Shown: piece by piece, positions 58,551 to 64,000 of the stretch | Layout of the letters: each line of letters begins with the position of its first letter | Numbering within the stretch: position 1 is the stretch's first letter | NCBI RefSeq assembly: GCF_030687835.1 | Contig: NZ_CP117449.1 | Coordinates: 1,984,001-2,048,000 of the forward strand | Origin: Pseudomonas hefeiensis | GTDB lineage: Bacteria > Pseudomonadota > Gammaproteobacteria > Pseudomonadales > Pseudomonadaceae | Direction of reading: 5' to 3' | Length of the DNA: 64,000 nt | The notes under the pieces: generated by a model | The model's database searches: none | What the model saw: the letters and a program-made list of their open reading frames with translations, nothing else | Told to the model about the DNA's origin: nothing | Translations under genes and position numbers: made by a program

Positions 58551-58781
58551 TCAGAAATGAACTTCGGCGGACTTGATACCCAGCTCGCGAAGCTCATGGA
58601 TCAGGTCATCGAGGCGTCCAAATGACTCAATCTCCTCGTTGTCATTGACCAGAAAATAGCTTCTCCCTGCATCCTTTTTGAAAAGAATGATCCACTCGTG
58701 CGTGTTGGCCGGATTGGCTATCACATGCGTGTCGAAGTGCATGCCTTCACCGTGTTTGGTTTTGACGTCTTCGCGTTTCAT
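58551..58781 (-). CDS. Cassette B gene 1: small island protein (76 aa)
   Basis: Paralogue of 51625-51855 with identical length, starting MKREDVKTKHGEGMHFDTHV. The 14 substitutions are mostly conservative, which suggests both copies are maintained as proteins. It lies on the opposite strand to cassette A, so the two cassettes are in mirror orientation, about 6.3 kb apart, around the metabolic genes. Confidence 0.75.
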   Translation of the reverse strand: MKREDVKTKHGEGMHFDTHVIANPANTHEWIILFKKDAGRSYFLVNDNEEIESFGRLDDLIHELRELGIKSAEVHF

Positions 58782-58871
58782 GCGGGGTCTCCGGGCATAT
58801 GGTTTAGCTCTCTCTGCACCGAATCTACAGCGTTGCTGGTGTCGTACCGAGGCTAGGCCAATTGCTTTGCT

Positions 58872-58899
58872 ATTATCACTACGTGTGAATATTATGCAC
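58872..58899. promoter_or_regulatory. Divergent operator/promoter between cassette B and SulP gene
   Basis: ATTATCA-N5-TGTGAAT, an imperfect form of the palindrome at 51494, followed by ATTATGCACA, the mirror of the GTGCATAAT block upstream of cassette A. It sits about 90 bases before cassette B and about 30 before the SulP gene. Confidence 0.55.
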
Positions 58900-58922
58900 A
58901 TGCCACCAGAGCGAGGCTAGTC

Positions 58923-60578
58923 ATGATTGCGTTACGAGAAGCTTGGAAAGCGGGCTTGTTAGGGCGCGAGCATTGGCTTCGAAATATCGTCTCAGGGGTC
59001 ATCGTCGGCGTCGTGGCGCTGCCGTTGGCCATGGCATTTGCCATCGCCTCGGGCGTCAAGCCAGAGCAAGGGATCTACACGGCCATTGTTGGTGGTTTGT
59101 TGGTTTCGCTGTTCGGCGGAAGCCGGCTTCAGATTGCCGGCCCAACTGGGGCGTTCATCGTCATTTTGGCCAGCGTGACGGCCAAGTACGGTGTTGATGG
59201 CTTGCAGATCGCGACAATGATGGCCGGGGCAATTTTATTGCTGCTCGGCATCACCAAGCTTGGCGCACTTATCAAGTTCATCCCTGACCCCGTGATTGTG
59301 GGATTCACCGCCGGCATCGGGGTGATCATTTGGGTCGGGCAATGGAAAGACTTTTTGGGCTTGCCGAAAATCAGTGGCGACCATTTCCACGAGCGGCTGT
59401 GGCACCTCATTCAGGCCCTACCCAGCCTACATGTGCCCACGACACTGTTAGCGACCTTGAGCCTGGCGTTGGTGATACTCGCACCTAAAATACCAGGCGT
59501 AAGGCGCGTTCCCGGCCCCCTGATTGCTATGGTCGTTGTGACGGCGTTGCATTCTTATTTTCAATTCGACGGCGTGGCCACGATCGGGAATGCATTTGGA
59601 GGAATTCCCCAAGGACTGCCCAAAATTGGCCTTCCTGAAATAACGCTGCCGCAAATTATTGAATTGATTGGCCCTGCGTTTGCGATCGCGATGCTGGGGG
59701 CGATCGAGTCGCTGCTCTCTGCTGTTGTTGCCGACGGGATGGCCGGTACCAAACATGACTCCAATCAGGAGTTAATCGGACAAGGCATTGCTAACCTGGT
59801 CACTCCTCTGTTTGGTGGCTTTGCTGCGACAGGCGCGATCGCTCGAACAGCAACCAACATCCGCAATGGTGGCAACAGTCCAATCGCGGGTTTTGCACAC
59901 GCCCTCACTTTGATTTTACTGATCCTCTTCTTGGCGCCTTTGGCTTCGGATATCCCGCTGTGTGCATTGGCTGCGATCTTATTCGTGGTCGCTTACAACA
60001 TGAGCGAACTGAAGCACTTCAAACGCATGGTCAAACGAGCCCCCCAAGCCGACGTTGCCATCCTGTTAATTACCTTCAGCCTCACCGTTTTCAGTGATCT
60101 GGCGATTGCGGTGAACATTGGGGTCATTCTCGCCATGCTGCAATTTATGCGTCGGATGGCGTCTTCTGTGGAGATTCAGGTAATGGTTGAAAAAGAGCTG
60201 GAGGTAGAGTTGCGTATGAATGGGCATGTACACCTTCCCCCCGGTATTTTGGTTTACACCATTGAGGGGCCTCTCTTCTTTGGCGCAGCAGAAACCTTTG
60301 AGCGCGTTTTGGCTCAAACACACACCGATCCTGGGACTTTGATTATTCGACTAAAGCGAGTGCCGTTCATGGATATCACGGGCTTACAAACGCTGCTCGA
60401 AGTCATTGAGCAGCTGCGCAAGCGCAGCATCGTCGTGAAGTTGTGTGAAGCCAACGAGAAAGTCCTCGGCAAGCTCGACAGGGCAGGGATTCTTCAGGCG
60501 CTCGGCTCAGAGCATTATCATGCTGACTTCAATGGTGCACTGGTCAGTTATGTCCAGATTAACAAGACTCAGGGCTAG
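58923..60578 (+). CDS. SulP family anion transporter with STAS domain
   Basis: A 551-residue SLC26/SulP protein with about 12-14 membrane segments. Family motifs include VALPLAMAFAIASGVKPEQGIYTAIVGG, GPTGAFIVI and GFTAGIGVII. The cytoplasmic STAS domain runs from about residue 440, with VPFMDITGLQTLLEV. GAGG lies just before the ATG. SulP proteins carry sulfate, bicarbonate or C4-dicarboxylates (DauA). Next to a malic enzyme, a dicarboxylate is attractive but unproven. Confidence 0.92.
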   Translation: MIALREAWKAGLLGREHWLRNIVSGVIVGVVALPLAMAFAIASGVKPEQGIYTAIVGGLLVSLFGGSRLQIAGPTGAFIVILASVTAKYGVDGLQIATMMAGAILLLLGITKLGALIKFIPDPVIVGFTAGIGVIIWVGQWKDFLGLPKISGDHFHERLWHLIQALPSLHVPTTLLATLSLALVILAPKIPGVRRVPGPLIAMVVVTALHSYFQFDGVATIGNAFGGIPQGLPKIGLPEITLPQIIELIGPAFAIAMLGAIESLLSAVVADGMAGTKHDSNQELIGQGIANLVTPLFGGFAATGAIARTATNIRNGGNSPIAGFAHALTLILLILFLAPLASDIPLCALAAILFVVAYNMSELKHFKRMVKRAPQADVAILLITFSLTVFSDLAIAVNIGVILAMLQFMRRMASSVEIQVMVEKELEVELRMNGHVHLPPGILVYTIEGPLFFGAAETFERVLAQTHTDPGTLIIRLKRVPFMDITGLQTLLEVIEQLRKRSIVVKLCEANEKVLGKLDRAGILQALGSEHYHADFNGALVSYVQINKTQG

Positions 60579-60653
60579 AGGTGGGGGCCGGGGGCAGGAG
60601 TGAATGAGGCACGATGAGCGGGCATTTGTCGTGCCCGCTCATACATGGATGAA

Positions 60654-60839
60654 TCATTTGCCATTGGCCGCAATTTTGCTTTTGGTAGAGTAGGACACGC
60701 CATGCGTCTCCAGGTAGTCCCTAATAAGCTGACGAACGACCTGAGAAGGCGTCAGATCCTGAGACGCACAAAGCTCCTCAAGTGCTTTTTTCTTGACGGG
60801 ATCAATGAGCACAGTTAATCGTGCAGTCTTATTTTCCAT
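60654..60839 (-). CDS. Ribbon-helix-helix regulator of the island
   Basis: A 61-residue protein starting MENKTARLTVLIDPVKKKAL. A short strand (ARLTVLID) and two helices (PVKKKALEELCASQ, PSQVVRQLIRDYLETHG) fit the MetJ/Arc ribbon-helix-helix fold, which binds short palindromes as dimers. Its own upstream region (60866-60887) is A+T-rich with TGATAATCA and TTATAATAG. A decayed paralogue precedes the dehydrogenase gene. It probably controls the ATTAnCA-N5-TGnTAAT sites, which is inference. Confidence 0.8.
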   Translation of the reverse strand: MENKTARLTVLIDPVKKKALEELCASQDLTPSQVVRQLIRDYLETHGVSYSTKSKIAANGK

Positions 60840-60902
60840 GGGATTGCCTGTACCCTAAATCGGTCGATGATAATCAAATTATAATAGCCGGGCATTCATT
60901 TG

Positions 60903-61106
60903 TCACCGGTTAGGTTCGCTACTGCTAGCTAGATTGGCCGTGGTCAAAAGGTGGCACCGAACAAACGCCTGCCAGCGATCACTGTGCGCCTTGACCGTGC
61001 CGTAATGCCCGACGCCAAACAGATCGCGCAACGCCTGTGGCCCGGCATAACTCAGTTGTCGTCCATAGCCAAAATTTCGCCCATCCCGTCTACCTACCAA
61101 TGCCAT
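60903..61106 (-). CDS. Truncated integrase-like N-terminal fragment (67 aa)
   Basis: The start at 61106 has GGAG upstream. The sequence, MALVGRRDGRNFGYGRQLSY then GPQALRDLFGVGHYGTVKAHSDRWQAFVR, resembles the N-terminal arm-binding part of an integrase-domain protein found in pseudomonad mobile elements. The catalytic part is missing and the last ~15 residues look unrelated, so it is a remnant. The family call is from memory. Confidence 0.5.
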   Translation of the reverse strand: MALVGRRDGRNFGYGRQLSYAGPQALRDLFGVGHYGTVKAHSDRWQAFVRCHLLTTANLASSSEPNR

Positions 61107-61112
61107 GATCAA

Positions 61113-61396
61113 ACTCCGCTCGAAGCCAAAACCTTCGAAACTTTCCCCACGTCATCCCGCCAAGAATGTTGAGTGTTATCAGGGATCAAGGCCCCTGCGA
61201 CCTGTGAGGGTTGTCCGCTAACGCGGGACTGGCGGCCCCTTACGACCGGGAGCATGGGCGTCTCATGATCTGGCCTCCTGAGCACTTCCGCAGAAGTGGG
61301 CGGGTGGAGGCTGCGCTGGCTGACGAGACCGGCACCGCGAGATCCTGAGTCAGGAGAAGGCAGTGAGGCGATGACCGGGGCATGCCTGACTGTCAG
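61113..61396. other. Non-coding mobile-element debris
   Basis: No convincing gene. Short GC-rich palindromic pieces (for example GACTGTCAGTCAGG near 61388) resemble debris from an integrative element. Confidence 0.35.
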
Positions 61397-61777
61397 TCAG
61401 GTGAAGTCCATTCCGTGGACTGCGGCACCATCATCTGCATCGCTGTTGCTGGTGACTTCGGTGTTTGTCACGCCGATTGTCACGAGGTGGAATGCCGCAA
61501 AGCCTTGTACGAACTGGGCTGTAGCAGCGGTAGGAGCGCCCGTCTCTTTCCGGGAGAAAGAGACGGGCGAAGGTTGGCGCAATGAGATGGCCAAGCGGAT
61601 AGGTTGCTGCAGGGCAGCTATGAAAGGGGATGAGTTGCCGCAGTGGGCACGCTGGTAAAAGTAGGCATCCATCACATCGCTGTGACCGTGCGAGCCGCCG
61701 GACGCTAATCGCACTTTGGGAGAACCACCACGGTGTGGCGTAGCCTTGAAGGTTCTGGCTACCTGGGTTGCTGTCAA
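61397..61777 (-). CDS. Doubtful mobile-element-associated ORF
   Basis: A 126-codon frame (TTG start) containing SGGSHGHSDVMDAYFYQRAHCGNSSPF, a pattern I associate with poorly characterised ORFs of pseudomonad integrative elements. It may be a remnant or spurious: no good ribosome site, and composition is only partly protein-like. Confidence 0.3.
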   Translation of the reverse strand: MTATQVARTFKATPHRGGSPKVRLASGGSHGHSDVMDAYFYQRAHCGNSSPFIAALQQPIRLAISLRQPSPVSFSRKETGAPTAATAQFVQGFAAFHLVTIGVTNTEVTSNSDADDGAAVHGMDFT

Positions 61778-61930
61778 CGACAGCGCTTTGCCCGACCTTT
61801 TCTACGCCAGTGGAGAATTCGGGTCAAGGCTCGAATTTTTGGGAGTTCTGCGGCTGTGGATGAAATTATCCACCGATGGAAATCAGTGTTTTTCCACAGA
61901 CAATTGCGTGGGCTTTAGATTTTTAAGTGA

Positions 61931-61975
61931 GGTCCATCCAAACAGGGCGGCTTTGCAGCCCCGTTTGGATGGACC
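61931..61975. terminator. Strong hairpin downstream of the integrase gene
   Basis: A 13-bp perfect stem GGTCCATCCAAAC/GTTTGGATGGACC with an inner GGGC/GCCC pair, 42 bases after the integrase stop. Probably ends integrase transcription or protects its 3' end. Confidence 0.6.
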
Positions 61976-62016
61976 CGCGTGGACAAACGGATCACTGAGA
62001 TATGAGGACCGAGCGC

Positions 62017-63339
62017 TTACTCGGTTGCGCCACGTTTTGCTTTTAGGCGAGTGACGTTCGCACCGGTCTGATTGGCGAATTCGCGTGGGCTGACATGCTT
62101 CTGCTGATTAGCCTCAAGGTAGCGACTCCACCAGTTCATGATCAGCCTGCGCTCCTCGATGAACTCGGCCTTGTGGATATAAGCGGCGCGGACGTTGTTG
62201 CGTTCCTTGTGGCTCATCTGCCGCTCGATGGCTGTGTCCGTCCACAAACCCGACTCGATCAGTGCGCTGCAGGCCATCGAACGAAAGCCATGGCCGCAGA
62301 TCTCGGTTTTGGTGTCGTACCCCATCTTCCGAAGCGCGCTGTTCACCGTGTTTTCGGACATCGGTTTCCAAGACTTGGTATCGCCTGCGAACACTAAGTC
62401 AAATTTGCCGGTGAGGGCGTGGATCTGCTCGAGCAGGGCGACCGCTTGCGGCGATAAGGGTACAAGATGGATATCGCCGGCCATCTTCGTGCCCCTTGTG
62501 GAAAAGGGTACGCCTTCCAACGCTGGTCGCGTGTCGGGTATTTCCCAGACGCCACGCTTGAGGTCGAACTCGCTCCAGCGGGCGAAGCGCAGCTCGCTGG
62601 AGCGTACAAACACGTGCAGCGACAGCAAGACCGTCAGCCGGGTAAGTGCACGGCCTTTATAGGTGTCGATCCGTTCCTGCAATTCAGGCAAGCGCGATAA
62701 GGATAAAGCGGGGCGGTGGACAACTCGCAAGGCTTTGATCGAGCCTACGAGGTCGTAAGCAGGGTTTACGGCGATAAGCCGGAGGCGCTTTGCCTCGCGC
62801 ATGATGCTCTGCAGGTAGTTTTGTACCCTTAAAGCAATGTCTATCGTTCCGCGCTTCTTGATCGCTTCCAGGGGCCGCATAAGGTCGTGGGTGTCCAGGT
62901 CGACAATGGCGCGGGCGCCGATCAGCGGGAAGAGGTGAGTTTTGAGGCGATTCATCACTGTCTTGGAATAGTCCGGTGCCCACTTGGCTGACATTTCCGT
63001 GTGCCAGCCGAGAGCAACGCTTTCAAAGGTGCGGCCTTTGAGCAGAGCGTCCGTCTTGGCTTGGTTCTTGGCTCCTATGGGATCAATGCCATCCGCCAGC
63101 ATACGCTTGACCTCCAAGCGTTTGCGGCGCGCATCGGCGAGGCCAACGATGGGGTAGTTGCCGAATGAGGTCAGTCCTTCGCGGCCATCAGGTTTGACAT
63201 ATCTGAGACGCCAGCCTTTGCGACCATTGGGTTGGACTAGAAGGTAAAGGCCGTCGCCGTCGAAAAGCTTGTAGGCGCGGTCTGTGGGCTTGGCCGAACG
63301 GCAAGCGGAGTCGGAGAGTGGAGCAGTGGTGCGCGACAT
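62017..63339 (-). CDS. int: Tyrosine recombinase (P4-type island integrase)
   Basis: A 440-residue phage-type integrase that catalyses insertion and excision at tRNA-Asn. It has an N-terminal arm-type DUF4102 domain (LSDSACRSAKPTDRAYKLFDGDGLYLLVQPNGRKGWRLRY). Catalytic residues are visible: Arg in VRSSELRFARWSEF, His-x-x-Arg in GHGFRSMA, and the nucleophile Tyr in VRAAYIHKAEF. GGGAG precedes ATG 63339. It reads away from the tRNA, the usual layout for such islands. Confidence 0.93.
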   Translation of the reverse strand: MSRTTAPLSDSACRSAKPTDRAYKLFDGDGLYLLVQPNGRKGWRLRYVKPDGREGLTSFGNYPIVGLADARRKRLEVKRMLADGIDPIGAKNQAKTDALLKGRTFESVALGWHTEMSAKWAPDYSKTVMNRLKTHLFPLIGARAIVDLDTHDLMRPLEAIKKRGTIDIALRVQNYLQSIMREAKRLRLIAVNPAYDLVGSIKALRVVHRPALSLSRLPELQERIDTYKGRALTRLTVLLSLHVFVRSSELRFARWSEFDLKRGVWEIPDTRPALEGVPFSTRGTKMAGDIHLVPLSPQAVALLEQIHALTGKFDLVFAGDTKSWKPMSENTVNSALRKMGYDTKTEICGHGFRSMACSALIESGLWTDTAIERQMSHKERNNVRAAYIHKAEFIEERRLIMNWWSRYLEANQQKHVSPREFANQTGANVTRLKAKRGATE

Positions 63340-63431
63340 AAGGGTACTCCCTTTTATCGAACTGAGCTTTATCCCAAACTCTACCCTTAAAACGGCTGGT
63401 ATCCACCGGAATCCGACGGAACGCCAAAACG

Positions 63432-63458
63432 AAAAAACCCGCCAGAAGGCGGGTTTTT
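63432..63458. terminator. Bidirectional intrinsic terminator between tRNA-Asn and integrase
   Basis: Stem ACCCGCC/GGCGGGT with a four-base loop, flanked by an A run and a T run. It replaces the original tRNA terminator that insertion moved to 50521-50556. Confidence 0.75.
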
Positions 63459-63501
63459 CGGGGGATTCAGAGATTTTGGAAGCCTTCTCTGGAACCTTGT
63501 C

Positions 63502-63577
<76 letters not shown>

Positions 63578-63761
63578 ATGACGCGTATGTTACTGATTGG
63601 AAAAGAGAAGTCAAGCTTCTCTTGTCGGCCGGCGCGTTCCTCGGGTCCGTTGGCGATTAATCGCTGATTGGCGGTTACCGCAAAGGCGGGAGAGGGCTAC
63701 CATGGGCCCCCGGAAGTGGCTGGACGCGCTGCCGGCCATTCGCCAGACAAAGGTTTGCGCC

Positions 63762-63815
63762 ATGAATCATCTGTTACCGCTTCACACAGGCAACCACACC
63801 GAGGTGCGCCTATGA
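63762..63815 (+). CDS. Short leader peptide overlapping the next gene
   Basis: ATG 63762 opens the 17-residue frame MNHLLPLHTGNHTEVRL, whose stop overlaps the next start as ATGA. A longer version from 63702 is possible. It may couple translation of the downstream gene or be spurious. Confidence 0.35.
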   Translation: MNHLLPLHTGNHTEVRL

Positions 63816-64000
63816 GCACCGCCCAGATCAGCTTACCCAAGGGCGTGGGCCCGCACGCCGAGAAACTTTACGACGCCATCACCCAGGCCAGTAACGCTGA
63901 TGAGCTGAACCGTGCCGGCGGCAAGGCCGAGGGTTTTGTCCTGGGGCTGGAAAGCACCAAGGCCATCAAGAGCCAGATTGCCGAGTCGTTGTATGTCATC
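63812..64000 (+). CDS. Unrecognised protein, 5' part only
   Basis: Sixty-three codons visible, starting MSTAQISLPKGVGPHAEKLY and continuing past the window. It looks like a helical cytoplasmic protein (DELNRAGGKAEGFVLGLESTKAIKSQIAESL). The start overlaps the preceding short frame. No family recognised. It is chromosomal, on the far side of the tRNA. Confidence 0.7.
   Translation, partial: MSTAQISLPKGVGPHAEKLYDAITQASNADELNRAGGKAEGFVLGLESTKAIKSQIAESLYVI

Noticed and set aside
61296..61658. A 120-codon plus-strand ORF in the island's right part
   Set aside because: No ribosome site, low-complexity basic start, conflicts with a slightly better frame on the other strand.

Overview
The window reads as the chromosome of a fluorescent Pseudomonas, most likely of the P. 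fluorescens group. The evidence is a pyoverdine locus with five textbook PvdS promoters, high-GC codon use, and two families of extragenic inverted repeats typical of that group. No ribosomal RNA or CRISPR array is present.

Layout. (1) 1-20.2 kb: pyoverdine assembly, maturation and export. In order these are a terminal NRPS module (cut by the left edge, predicted to load Thr), pvdE, a pvdM-pvdN-pvdO operon, pvdP, a pvdR-pvdT-opmQ efflux operon, an fpvI-like sigma gene and pvdA. A duplicated small-protein gene (DUF6124/DUF3077-like), each copy with a long co-varying structured leader, sits between pvdP and opmQ. (2) 20.4-25 kb: a BvgS-like hybrid kinase, a receiver-like protein lacking the phospho-acceptor Asp, and a LuxR-type response regulator. 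(3) 25-28.5 kb: pirin, an MscS channel with a cyclic-nucleotide-binding domain, and an AhpD-like protein. (4) 28.6-32.7 kb: a fecI-fecR-fecA iron-signalling cassette whose sigma gene is frameshifted. (5) 32.9-50.3 kb: mostly housekeeping and transport genes. These are an MFS transporter, a DapF-like protein lacking both catalytic Cys, codB-codA, an Asp-nucleophile alpha/beta hydrolase, queD, a patatin, a PepSY-PepSY-OmpR-kinase operon with a BqsR-like box, a Na+/H+ antiporter-family protein, a chemoreceptor, trhP/yegQ and an AI-2E family transporter. (6) 50.56-63.52 kb: a genomic island integrated into the 3' end of tRNA-Asn. It is bounded by a 27-bp direct repeat and carries a tyrosine recombinase next to the tRNA. 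(7) 63.58-64 kb: chromosome again, with the start of an unrecognised gene.

Island logic. The cargo is an accessory methionine aminopeptidase, an NAD-type isocitrate dehydrogenase, a tandem universal stress protein, a YoaK/DUF1275 membrane protein, a malic enzyme and a SulP transporter. The first five of these lie between two mirror-image copies of a two-gene cassette of tiny unrecognised proteins; SulP lies just outside, divergent from the right cassette. Palindromes of the form ATTAnCA-N5-TGnTAAT, exact or degenerate, precede several of the units. A ribbon-helix-helix regulator gene and a decayed second copy lie inside the island. Together this looks like one regulated metabolic/stress module, and it is the best candidate for an undescribed system here. 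The structured leaders at 11.8-13.0 kb are the second.

Two genes (pvdR and fecI) each carry a single extra base in a short homopolymer. These may be true mutations or assembly errors, and should be checked before phenotypes are inferred.
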